From contig JAVIAB010000160.1 in NCBI GenBank assembly GCA_032433765.1, positions 18,221,549-18,285,548 of the forward strand: a DNA stretch of 64,000 nucleotides, written 5' to 3'. A program made the position numbers and the translations under genes. Origin of the DNA: Megaustenia siamemsis (Eukaryota > Mollusca > Gastropoda > Stylommatophora > Ariophantidae). The notes beneath the pieces are model-generated. The model saw only the letters and a program-made list of their open reading frames with translations, did not search any database and was not told where the DNA came from. Of the stretch, positions 42,179-52,621 are shown one piece after another; position 1 is the first letter of the stretch; every line of letters begins with the position of its first letter.

Positions 42179-42640
42179 ACTGCCCAAGTAATTGCTCAGA
42201 AATATTTGTCTGTCGTATAACTTTACTTTTGTCTTCAGAATCTTCAGGTTATGGTCTGTAGGTCACTTCCAGTCACTGCATTAGATATTAAGTCCCTTAT
42301 AACTAATATAATGTGGTGTCTTCACCTTATCAGGGTGGGAGGTTTGAGCATATTAATAATCCTGAGAGCTATGCTGGTGAAAGTATAGCTATCAGCTGGG
42401 TCACTCAAGCTGGTCAGGTCAAGGGGTAGGAACCTGAGAAAGAGAGAGTTCTCCAGGTTGGTGGTTTTGGCATTGGGCCAGAAATCTACACATAGAAAAA
42501 TTACAAAATGCTGCAGAAACACAAACAAGAAAACTTACCTTTCAAGTCTTGGAGAAATAAGCAGGGATGTAGGCAGATATGCCTTTATGATGGACAGTGA
42601 TGAAAGCCAGATGGAGTCCCTGTCCCGACAAAGTCCTTAG
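42179..42640. other. Unassigned
   Basis: No feature recognised; perhaps 3' flank of the Penelope-like element. Confidence 0.3.
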
Positions 42641-44060
42641 GCAGACCATTGGGGACATGGTGACAAACCATACACGATGAAATTAATGACAATTTTAAAA
42701 AAAGGTAGAAAGAATTGGTATGGTAACAGCTTTATATAGGTGAGTAACAAAACAAAGGTTGATGTTTCAGCCAAGTAGGCCTTCAACTGGAACAACACAG
42801 AAATATATATAAGGATTTATACACAAATCTAACTAAATGGTGATAATATGTCTGATATGCAAGAAAGAAAAAAAAGGAATAAACAAAAAGGTCACTTCCT
42901 TGCGGTCCAAAGCTTGGTCAGACACTGACTGAACTAAAATAAGTGGGCGGGCTGACCAGGCAGTCAGGTGAGAAATAAAAAGGAAGGCTTCTAAAAATGT
43001 AGGGAGGTGGGTACAAGATATGTGTAAGCTGTGTATATCTAACTGTGTGTGTGCACAAGGAACAGATGTGCGAAAAAACATGTGTATATTACCATGCATG
43101 CGTACAAGCATAAGTCTGCATATATTGCTACAAAGCACACAAAAGAAAATGCAGAAGGTGTCCAAATGTGCCAATACACATGCAGACAAATATACATACA
43201 TGCATAGGTGCGGTAGCGCATGGAAGTAAGAAATATGTGGTAGGTGTCCTTTGTATATGAGAGTGATATGTTCATGCCTAGGTGGGACAGCGAACCCAAC
43301 TGGGCATTGAGAAGATTCTCAAAGGCAAACTGGCCTGGTTGCTGGAGTGACACGAGGTAATGCCGGGGACTTGCATGTCAGGTTTACCACTATGACCTAG
43401 GGAGTTGAAATGGGCAGACAACGGGCTGCCAGTCTTTTGCTCAACATCATGAAGATGCTCACAAAATCTGTCACTCACGCATCGTATAGACTTGCCCACA
43501 TACGTCATCTGGCAATGCTTACATATTATGGCGTAGATGATAATCCATGACACACAAGTAAACCCTTCCTTGATAGTGAATTGCTATTAAGGAACACGAC
43601 CGAATCGGTGCAAAGCACATGGTCACAAGGTCTTCAAACTCGACGTCCACAACGAACAGTCCCAAGTTATTTGTGGTTTGAGCGGGTGAGGCGGCTTGTA
43701 GCAAGAATTTCTCTCAGACTCCTGTCACGTTTGAAGGGGATAAAAGGAGGATCACAGAAAAGTAGACGAGTAGTGGGATCCAAGTGGAAAATGGAGTGGT
43801 ACCGGTTAAGGATCCTCACCGCAGCCAAGTTGTGAGGGTGGTAGGTGAGAGTAAATATGGTCACATCGGAGGAACAGCAGGTGAATGGAGTGAGTGCCAC
43901 TGACCGGGAAATACCGAGTGCTAGTTGGAAGGCAGATTGAAGAACTGAATCAAGATAGAGACAACGCCTAAAGAAACTTAACACAAAGTGGGTCTGTTGG
44001 AGAAAATCTTGCTCATTCTGGCAGATAAAGTCGTAATAACTGAGAATATGGAATCAAATC
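42641..44060 (-). mobile_element. Penelope-like element, 3' part
   Basis: Minus strand, from the right: RT thumb 'LSFFRRCLYLDSVLQSAF', then 'TLTYHPHNLAAVRILNRYHS' and 'DPPFIPFKRDRSLREILA' (43667-43984), a Cys/His linker in another frame, and the GIY-YIG domain (43278-43553). Toward 42740-42800 comes GTTGAAGGCCTACTTGGCTG-type sequence (GTTGTTCCAG...AAACATCAACC), as seen in Penelope terminal repeats. At least two frameshifts; RT palm and fingers are absent. Confidence 0.75.
43278..43553 (-). pseudogene. GIY-YIG endonuclease domain of Penelope-like element
   Basis: A 91-codon frame with 'YAIICKHCQMTYVGKSIRCV' followed by 'DRFCEHLHDVEQ' and 'LSAHFNSLGHS': the GIY-YIG pair is degenerate (YAI...YVG), with the conserved Arg and the EH and H-F residues in the expected order. 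In Penelope-like elements this domain follows the RT and cuts target DNA. The frame is shifted relative to the upstream RT thumb, so the protein cannot be made as one chain. Confidence 0.78.
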
Positions 44061-44369
44061 TTTGAAGTGTGGAGGCTGGAGGTACCCAAGGATATGATAA
44101 GATCAAGAAAGGTGACGGACGAAGTCTGGTTGCCTTCCCTCTTTGATTTCTAACCCTCTGTCCAGACTGGTAAATTTGTTCGTATACCCACAGCTGAGGA
44201 ATGAAACAGATCTTAGCCAGTCTTTGGCTTACTGATCCTGATGCAAGCAGTCAGCTATGGGTCTCTGAATATCAACTCATATGCTGTGTCTGTGCCCTCA
44301 TGTTGTGACAGTTTTCTTAAGTGTTATGAAATAATTGTTTTTTCCTTTCTGTCACTGTCATTTAACATG

Positions 44370-44803
44370 ATGATGGGACTTCCAGTTAATATGGCGGATA
44401 GGCGGCAGAAACCATTGAGGCTCAATGTGAAAAGTGTTCCTTGTGATAGTTTCCTCATATTCCAAGTGTGGCTTGCTGCTGGAGCTACTGAGTTTAGTGC
44501 TCTGTGCACACCATGAGGTGTGTTTTTCATCTGGATTGTGTTTCGATTACTTACAATGAATGATGATATAGTATGACGAAGGACAGTTCAGCTACGTTCA
44601 CTTTCTGTGCCCCTTGGCCTAATGTCTTTTGGCATGTGCTGTGGCAGGTATGATAGGGACTGCAGCTACCTTTCTTTGTTTAGATACTTCAATGAGATGA
44701 TTTTTAGTTTGGATGATTCCACAGGCACAGGCAGTTGAGCAATTATGGATTTTAATTTGTTTGCAGTGATACCGGGGCCTTCGACTAACCATAACCATGA
44801 TGA
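44370..44803 (+). mobile_element. RetroA copy
   Basis: Plus-strand body from GGCGGATAGGCGGCAGAAAC through TGCTGTGGCAGG... to GATACCGGGGCCTTCGACTA and the tail ACCATAACCATGATGATGG. Confidence 0.8.
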
Positions 44804-44995
44804 TGGGAACCTGCTAAAATATTCACTTATTTTTATTCAGACATTGTTCTCCATTTTCACTTTCAAGCTGAGAACAAATATCTGTAATATATAACAGTCG
44901 ATGTATGTGCATCAATTCTAAGAAAGTAACAAATTTGTAAAATCTGTTTTTAATTTAAAACTAAATTATAAGGCCTAGAATATAAGTTAAATAAT
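44804..44995. other. AT-rich spacer
   Basis: Nothing recognised. Confidence 0.5.
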
Positions 44996-45785
44996 TTGTA
45001 CTATATGGAAGTGGCAGGACAGAATCACTGACGTGGAATTGTTGGAAAGTACCAGTCAAATATCAGTGGACAATGCGATACAATGAAGATGATGGCACTG
45101 GATAGGACATGCACTGCGTAAGCCAACTGAGAGTATTATACAACAATACCTTTTTTTATATCCCCAAGGGAAGAGACATAGAGAAAGACCAATATATAGT
45201 TGTAGAAGAGGAGATGAAGAGACATAGAGTAAGACCAATATATAGTTGTAGAAGACAAGTAGAAGAGGAGATGAAGAGACATAGAGAAAGACCAATATAT
45301 AGTTGTAGAAGACAAGTAGAAGAGGAGATGAAGAGACATAGAGAAAGACCAATATATAGTTGTACAAGACAAGTAGAAGAGGAGATGAAGAGACATAGAG
45401 AAAGACCAATATATAGTTGTACAAGACAAGTAGAAGAGGAGATGAAGAGACATAGAGAAAGACCAATATATAGTTGTAGAAAAGTAGAAGAGGAGATGAA
45501 GAGACATAGAGAAAGACCAATATATAGTTGTAGAAGACAAGTAGAAGAGGAGATGAAGAGACATAGAGAAAGACCAATATATAGTTGTACAAGACAAGTA
45601 GAAGAGGAGATGAAGAGACATAGAGAAAAACCAATATATAGTTGTAGAAGAGGAGATGAAGAGACTTGGGAAGATATGGAACAATCTTAAAAGAATGGCA
45701 AGAAACAGGATGGCTGGGGAAGTGTTTGTTGAAGACCTATGCTCCACAGGGAGCTGAAAGGAAGAAGAAATTTGTAGAGTCATAC
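44996..45785 (+). mobile_element. LINE-C 3' end expanded by an internal minisatellite
   Basis: Before the array: 'WKWQDRITDVELLESTSQ', 'HWIGHALRKPTESIIQQYLF'. After it: 'DEETWEDMEQ.KNGKKQDGW' and 'RPMLHRELKGRR', i.e. the normal LINE-C end. Between them the segment normally reading 'KRQRGRPRNSWRRQIEAEMK' has been amplified (45172-45655). Confidence 0.82.
45172..45655. repeat. 57-bp minisatellite born inside LINE-C coding sequence
   Basis: Nine units with core GAGATGAAGAGACATAGAGA and AAGACCAATATATAGTTGTA, encoding 'RHRERPIYSCRRQVEEEMK' (19 residues) per unit. Frame is preserved throughout, giving a 193-codon plus frame and long minus frames that have no separate meaning. Confidence 0.95.
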
Positions 45786-46259
45786 AGTAACATAAGAGTG
45801 GTATTTTTCTTTGTCTTATCAGTTCTTAAATGTAATGTTTTCACCAAGAAATTAGATTCTAAAATTGTTTCGACTACAAATTATCACCTCATTTGCTAAA
45901 TTAAGGGGTGAAAAATATAAGAAATGGCACTATCCTCCAAATCTCCAAGCACTCAAGGTTAGCACTATCAAATTCACAGACACTTTACCACCTTGCTACA
46001 TGATTTGCTATGCGACTTGCTTTACACACTCTTATAACCACATTTTTATGGAACTAAAACTGAAGTATTCAACTCCCAGTACAATAATATAACGATGCAA
46101 AATCTGGCAGTCTCTACGGACACTTTAAAAGAAGCTCAATAACTTATAGAATAAATTCTTATGCTTACTAATGAATGCTGACTGCAAACATTTTACATTT
46201 TTTGTTTAAAGGAAATACATGAAGAAACAACCCAAGAACCTAAGTTAATAAATAAAATA
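45786..46259. other. Unassigned, AT-rich
   Basis: No feature recognised. Confidence 0.4.
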
Positions 46260-46510
46260 AAGTTTTCCCTTCATGCTTCAGGGACTTTGAGGAATTTGGT
46301 GTTGGTGCCACTAGTAGTTGGAAACTCTTTGTACAGAGCTTCGCAGCAGGAGGCAATCTGATCATCAGAAGAGACCCCCCGTCGAGCAAGTGTTTCACCC
46401 CTTTAGCTTCTTGACACTCTAGGGGAGGTGGGCCTGCCTGGGTCATGACTTCCAGGCGTCGACCTCCTGCTGCATTGCCTCTAAGGCTTACTTCGTATGC
46501 TCGGCACAAA
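46260..46510 (-). repeat. Dispersed coding-like repeat (copy 2)
   Basis: Minus frame of ~85 codons ('TQAGPPPLECQEAKGVKHLL', 'LLMIRLPPAAKLCTKSF'), homologous to 20985-21120. Could be a retroelement ORF piece or a duplicated gene fragment. Confidence 0.5.
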
Positions 46511-46741
46511 CTAACTAAACGTAATACACAAAACTTTCTAAAATAGCTTACCTAAACTAAGCTTATGTTCGGCACAAAATAACTACCACTTAATACATAA
46601 AACACTTGAAAATAGATTACCTAACCTAAGGTTTACATTTTATGTTCGGCACAAAATAGTTACATTTAATAGGCAACGCACTATATTTCAGTGATTAGTG
46701 GCAAATTTCATGCATGATGTGGTTGATGTTATGTAAAACTA

Positions 46742-46986
46742 CAATCAAGAAACAATCAATATTATTTTGGGCACATCATGAGAAAAGAAAAGTTGGAATA
46801 CTTTGTTACAAGTGGCAAAATACAGGGAAAGAGAGATCACAGATGACAAAGAGAGAAAATACTGGATAGCTTGGTGTCATGGCGTGGAAAACAGTCAACA
46901 ACAGAATTGATATGATACACAGTGAATATAAGGTTGTGGTAGGACATAATCGCCTATGTCAACTGGTATAGCACATGATGATGATG
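46742..46986 (+). mobile_element. RTE-A2 LINE 3' end
   Basis: AATCAAGAAACAATCAATAT...GGCAAAATACAGGGAAAGAG...GATGATGATG; C-terminal RTE segment with shifted frames, 5'-truncated. Confidence 0.82.
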
Positions 46987-47357
46987 ACCAGAATTAGAAG
47001 TGCAGCAATGATTTCTGCCTTTTGTGCTGTTATTAGTTATGGCGTTACATAACATAATCACATATTGTTGTTGTTTGTTTAGGTTAAGACCTTCACTCAA
47101 TCCTAATGCAGCATCTCATGTTATTTGCTTAACATTTGAGGACCACAAATCAGTTTGAGCTCAGGATTAACCCATAGTTGTTGTCCAATTCAGTACATTG
47201 GTATGTAATTGTTGTTACACTAATCTTTATTTGATTGTTTGGAGCATTAGGTAATAGCGTGAGGCATCAAGTTATACACATCAAGAATATTTCTGATAGT
47301 CTGGGAAATGAGATGTAAGGAAACGTTAACAACAAAGAAATAGATATTTATCTGTTG
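46987..47357. other. Unassigned
   Basis: No feature recognised. Confidence 0.4.
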
Positions 47358-47368
47358 CTCTATGAATG

Positions 47369-47631
47369 GGGAGCCGCAATAGCTCAGCGGTTAGTGAACT
47401 GGACTACAAAGGACAAGGGGTAGGGTTCGATCCCAAACGACGGCTTCCGGGTTCACCCAGCCTTAAATGGGCACCGGATTTTTTTCTGGGAAAGTAAAGC
47501 AGCACGGGCTTAATACCAACCACATTACCCCAAAAATCATGTGCTGAAGGTCTGTAAAATATAGGGTCACTAACACCATATTTCCCTATACGTCACTTGG
47601 CGTGACAGGGGTACTTTACTACTTTATTTTA
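47369..47631 (+). mobile_element. SINE-1 with 11-bp TSD, inserted in or at the edge of LINE-D
   Basis: Complete SINE-1, duplication CTCTATGAATG at 47358-47368 and 47632-47642. The LINE-D sequence follows directly. Confidence 0.92.
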
Positions 47632-48077
47632 CTCTATGAATGCCAGTCTGGGACCCTAGATGCAAGAAAAATAACCTCTGCTGAGATGAAATGTGTTAGG
47701 CGAATGACAGGAAACAGCCTGAGAGACAAGATTAGAAATGAAGAACTGAGAAAAAAAGCTAGGAATAACCCTTGCCATAGAATATATAAAGAAACAACAG
47801 ATAAAATCATGTGGCCACATGACAAGGCAGAAAGATCAAAGCACAACATAACTAGCCTTCAATAAATTTTGAACACGAGACCCAATGGCTCACCACGAAA
47901 AAGATGGATTGTTGAAATATTAGAAACATTAGGAAACATAACAGCAGTAGAGGCGAACAGAAAAGCAAAAGACTGCAAATTATATCTCCCCTCGACACTG
48001 AAAGGCAAATGAGGAAGGAAAGAAGATGAAGATTAGAAAAGAATTATTTAATAATAAAGAACGTTATCCCCCCCACT

Positions 48078-48125
<48 letters not shown>

Positions 48126-48180
48126 ATGTCTCTCTCCCTACACCTTATTGTGTCTGTCATTCTCTGTGTAACAACTGGAT
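47632..48180 (+). mobile_element. LINE-D 3' end and UTR
   Basis: 'CQSGTLDARKITSAEMKCVR', 'RMTGNSLRDKIRNEELRKKA', 'HRIYKETTDKIMWPHDKAER', then CTCGACACTGAAAGGCAAAT, a (CT)n run at 48085-48123 and CTCCCTACACCTTAT. The open frame 47602-47865 starts in SINE-1. Confidence 0.8.
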
Positions 48181-48242
48181 CTTGCTAGCAAAAACAGTTT
48201 GATCCTGTTTGCATTGCAGAAGTTTTCAAAGTGACCCTTAGA

Positions 48243-48484
48243 ACATAGTCATATTCACTTGAAGTACTTGGTTTCAGTATCTCTAGAACATAGTCATATT
48301 CACTTGAAGTACTTGGTTTCAGTATCTCTAGAACATAGTCATATTCACTTGAAGTACTTGGTTTCAGTATCTCTAGAACATAGTCATATTCACTTGAAGT
48401 ACTTGGTTTCAGTATCTCTAGAACATAGTCATATTCACTTGAAGTACTTGGTTTCAGTATCTCTAGAACATAGTCATATTCACA
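48243..48484. repeat. 45-bp minisatellite, ~5 units
   Basis: Unit CATAGTCATATTCACTTGAA then GTACTTGGTTTCAGTATCTC. It ends exactly where a RetroA body begins. Confidence 0.95.
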
Positions 48485-48815
48485 GTGAACACAGCCAACT
48501 GTTCCCTGTCATACAATATCATCATTCATCGAAAGCAATTGGAATACACCAAACATTATCAAAACGGATGAGACACACAGCTCACGGTGTGCACAGAGCA
48601 CTTAACTCAGTAGCTCCTGCAACAAGCCGGACTTTGAATATGAGGAAATTGCAACAAGGAACACTTTTCATGCATAGCCTTCAATTGTTCCCGCCGCCTA
48701 TCCACCATACACCGGGAGTTCATGTCCTCTTGAAAATGATGATCGTCATATTTTTTTTTTAATGTAGAGCGCTTGATGATGTTAGGCCATTGTTGTTGAC
48801 TCCAATTCCGAACAT
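48485..48815 (-). mobile_element. RetroA copy lacking the tail half
   Basis: Body from CAGTGAACACAGCCAACTGT to CTCCAATTCCGAACATTG. The usual 3' part and CCATAA tail are replaced by the 45-bp array. Confidence 0.78.
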
Positions 48816-48819
48816 TGTC

Positions 48820-49225
48820 TTAGGTTTACCTGTCCATCTTTTAATGCAATGAGTCTACTTTAGTATTGGTCTGCCTCTGCCGTATCATCTACCTTGTACC
48901 TTCCCTTTCAAGATGACTTATAGAAGGGTATTATGTCTCTTCACATGTCCAAAAATTTCAGTTGTCTTTTTCAAATTGTGTTAAGTAGTTCTTTTTTTAA
49001 TTTTCAGCTGATTCAAAACAATTCCTTCTTTGTCTTCTTTTCCTCCTACCAAATTCTCCCTATTTTTCATATAGATTCACATTTCCAAAGTGGCTTCAAT
49101 TTTCTGCTTTGTTTTCTTGTTCATTGTCCATGTTTCTGCACCATACAGGAAGGTTGAGTAAATATAGCATTTTGCAATTCATAGTTTTAGTTCTGATGTT
49201 ATTTGCTTTGATGTGTGTATATTTG
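48820..49225 (-). mobile_element. LINE-B copy
   Basis: TTACCTGTCCATCTTTTAAT...GTACCTTCCCTTTCAAGATG...GTCCATGTTTCTGCACCATA corresponds to the LINE-B C-terminus on the minus strand. Confidence 0.75.
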
Positions 49226-49329
49226 TCATGTTGTTAACTCTAACGGCAAGTCATTTACTGCTCTCTTCTCTTAACCTTCTCAACCAAATAGAAAGAAAAC
49301 ATGTAACACCTATACACATGAGACAAGTA

Positions 49330-50720
49330 TAAAAGAAGACAACCAGCCAACTAGCTAGGAGTAACATTTGACAAAAAGCTGACATGGAAACAACAAAGCA
49401 GAAGCAAATCCAGAAGAAAACTAGCTCCTCTGGGAAGTTCAGTGGAACAGCATGGGGAGCCTGTAGATGAAACTAAACAACCTATACTAACAAGACATCC
49501 AACTTCACCTAAAATATGTCCAACAGCATGGGGAGCCTGTAGAAGAAACTAAACAACCTATACTAACAAGACATCCAACTTCACCTAAAATATGTCCAAC
49601 AGCATGGGGAGCCTGTAGAAGAAACTAAACAACCTATACTAACAAGACATCCAACTTCACCTAAAATATGTCCAACAGCATGGTGTGCAGCATCAAGCAC
49701 AGCCCTACACAACTTGGATAATGTTTAAAATCAGCCACTCAAAGTAATCACAGAAAGTGGGGAAAAAATAATAGGAGTTTAAGCTTTAAAAGACCATGGT
49801 GATAAAAAAGGCCATATCACAAACAATTAATTGCATTCATAATTGTTCAGTGAAGAAAAGACTTCAAAATTTAGCAAAGGAACAACCCAGAGGAAGCATT
49901 TTTGTACATAAAACTAAGATCCTGAACCAAAAAAATGTGTGATCTTCAACAAATAACTGTAGGATTAACACCAGATACAAGCACCACATGGACAAGGATG
50001 CACATGTAAGTAGACATGAGGACAAATGTAAGGAGTGTAAACTCTGGCAAGTGGCAGATCAATATTGAAAGAACAGCAGTCACCCAGATCATGCTAGAAG
50101 GGGAGTACCCATGTGATACATTGATCTGCATATACACAGATGCATCAGCAGGTGATGCAAGAAAAAATGGAAGGTCAAGGATATTCATAGAATAAAACAC
50201 TAGGGTCTTTATCAGTATTCCAACAGGAGAATTTTGTATAAACTTAGACTCTGAAATTTACCACAAGAGAACCATCTGGTCAGCTATGATGAAGCCAAAT
50301 CCATCATCAAAGACCAGTACCATGAAAAATGGGAACACGAACACCCAAAGTATAACGAGAGGGATGGATACATCCAACTATCAAGGAGGGATCAAGTAAT
50401 CACATTTCGCCTACGCACTGGCCACAACAGAATGAGAAACCACATGTTCAACAAACTCAAAATAGGTACTACCATCCAATGCCACTGTACACTGGACAAC
50501 ATGACAACAAAACATGTTCTACAGGATTTCCCCCAGTACACAGACCTGAGAAGGACAATGTCGTCCACACCCACCTCCCTGGAAGAGAAACTATATGGGG
50601 CAACCGAATCACTTAAACAGACAGCTGCCCTCATAAGAAAGTCTGGAATCCTACTCTGCATGAGACATGATCGCAGAAGACTCTGAAACTAAAACTATCA
50701 TCTCAACAACAGGGAAACTA
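49330..50720 (+). mobile_element. LINE-G-like element: end of RT, RNase H, zinc-finger tail
   Basis: 'LGVTFDKKLTWKQQSRSK'-like at ~49360, then a 76-bp triplication, 'IYTDASAGDARKNGRS' (RNase H start, catalytic Asp) at ~50130, and 'FRLRTGHNRMRNHMFNKLKI' with 'CHC...H..QDFPQYTDLR' at 50432-50686, the Cys/His tail after RNase H. Frames are broken. Confidence 0.75.
49446..49673. repeat. 76-bp triplication inside LINE-G
   Basis: AACAGCATGGGGAGCCTGTA starts each unit (49446, 49522, 49598), near identical. 76 is not a multiple of three, so the reading frame rotates through the three copies. Confidence 0.95.
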
Positions 50721-50979
50721 CCACTCCAGTTTAAACCATATGGAGCTGTGTTCTTAACAAATGTAATATCAGTACTTGAAGCAGTCAAACATACAAAACT
50801 ATCAGAATTGAGAGAAATATTACAAAAAGTAGGTGAACAATTTTGACCAAAGATGATAGCAAGATGGAACAGCGAAGTTTACCTGTCAAATACGAGCATA
50901 AGGTCAGTATGATAAAAGTGACCAGAAACACTAAACCCCAGTGGGATGATTGCCATCTATTTGATTAGGAGGAACAGGT

Positions 50980-51465
50980 CATCATTTTGTGACTAAGAAC
51001 AAGGCAGTAAGACTGCAGCCAGTACAATCCTTTGAGAGATGCACTTGGGTCATCTTGTGACTAAGAGCAAGGCAATAAGACTGCAGCCAGTACAATCCTT
51101 TGAGAGATGCACTTGGGTCATCTTGTGACTAAGAGCAAGGCAATAAGACTGTAGCCAGTACAATCCTTTAAGAGATGCACTTGGGTCATCTTGTGACTAA
51201 AAGCAATGCAATAAGACTGCAGCCAGTACAATCCTTTGAGAGATGCACTTGGGTTATCTTGTGACTAAGAACAAGGCAATAAGACTGCAGCCAGTACAAT
51301 CCTTTGAGAGATGCACTTGGGTCATCTTGTGACTAAGAACAAGGCAATAAGACTGCAGCCAGTACAATCCTTTGAGAGATGCACTTGGGTCATCTTGTGA
51401 CTAAGAACAAGGCAATAAGACTGCAGCCAGTACAATACTTTGAGAGATGCACTTGGGTCACATGA
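50980..51465. repeat. 68-bp minisatellite, ~7 units
   Basis: Core AGACTGCAGCCAGTACAATC, CTTTGAGAGATGCACTTGGG, TCATCTTGTGACTAAGA. Confidence 0.96.
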
Positions 51466-51549
51466 AACTGCACTAATCACACAACTTTAATGTCCCTTAC
51501 AGGAGCTGTTAAAGACAAACAAAACTTATTGGAAAGATACATTTGCAGG

Positions 51550-51955
51550 TTATGGTTATTTAAAAGCCCCAGAATCACTGCCAACTAATTAAAATCAATA
51601 ATTGCTCAACCGCCTGTGCCAGTGGAATCATCCAAATTAAAAATCATCTCATTGAAGGATCCAAACAAAGAAAGGCAGTTGCAGTCCCCATCATAGTAGG
51701 TACAGCACATGCCAAAAAACATAAGGCCAAGCGGCACCCAAAGTGAACACAGCTGAATTGTCCTTTTTCATAAAATATCATCATTCATCGTAAGCAATAG
51801 GAATATAAGAACACAATCTGATGAAACACACAGCATTAAGCTCAGTAGCTCTGGCAGCTAGCTGGACTTGGAATATGAGGAAACTGTAACAAGGAACACT
51901 TTTCAGGTTATGCCTCAATGGTGCATGCCGCCTATCTGACATATTGACCGGTATT
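51550..51955 (-). mobile_element. RetroA copy
   Basis: Tail GGTTATGGTTATTTAAAAGC at 51550, body to CATATTGACCGGTATTCC. Diverged. Confidence 0.75.
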
Positions 51956-52095
51956 CCAATGATGATGTATATTGCAATCAACACAGAACATACTATTGCG
52001 CACACTGCAGAGGATTTCAGATCTTATGCACATAATCCGCTTCACTGACGAAGATCCCAACAGTGGATCTTCCTATCTATGTCCTTATCTGCATT

Positions 52096-52361
52096 CTATC
52101 TATCTATTCTCCTTTCAAGCCGAAGACGGCACATAGGACAGAACCAGAATCTCAAAAACAGAAACCTTGCATGCAAAAATAGCACATATTGCAGAGATCA
52201 CTGCCTCTAAAATCTATGGCTCTGTTTCCATAACAATAGTTTTTACAATGACAGCTTGTCAAGCCATTGATCAACCTCCTTAGTCGCCTCTTACGACATG
52301 CTTGGAAGGTCACAGTGTCACTATTCTTTACTCTTAATGAGACCCCGGTAACACACAGGAA
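52096..52361 (-). mobile_element. SINE-2 with 11-bp TSD
   Basis: Complete SINE-2 with perfect duplication TTATCTGCATT at 52085-52095 and 52362-52372. Confidence 0.92.
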
Positions 52362-52372
52362 TTATCTGCATT

Positions 52373-52619
52373 GGAAAGATAAAATTAACCATCTTTCCGG
52401 CAAAAAACGTAATAGTGAATGTTGACGCAAACATAACCGCACCATCTTGGAACTGGAAGTCCTTAAAAGTCCTTTGCAGGTATAAATCTTAACAAATGAA
52501 AGAAGAAAGAATAAAACTGAATGATCTCACAGAAAAGTTAAGGGATTGAACTAGCCCCTTACTTATAGTAGACTAATTTACCAAAATCACAACTTTAATA
52601 CCTCTTGAAATTACTACTG
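52373..52619. other. Unassigned
   Basis: AT-rich, no feature seen. Confidence 0.4.
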
Positions 52620-52621
52620 AA

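Noticed and set aside
45109..45783. 193- to 215-codon frames over 45 kb as genes
   Set aside because: They are the expanded LINE-C minisatellite read in several frames.
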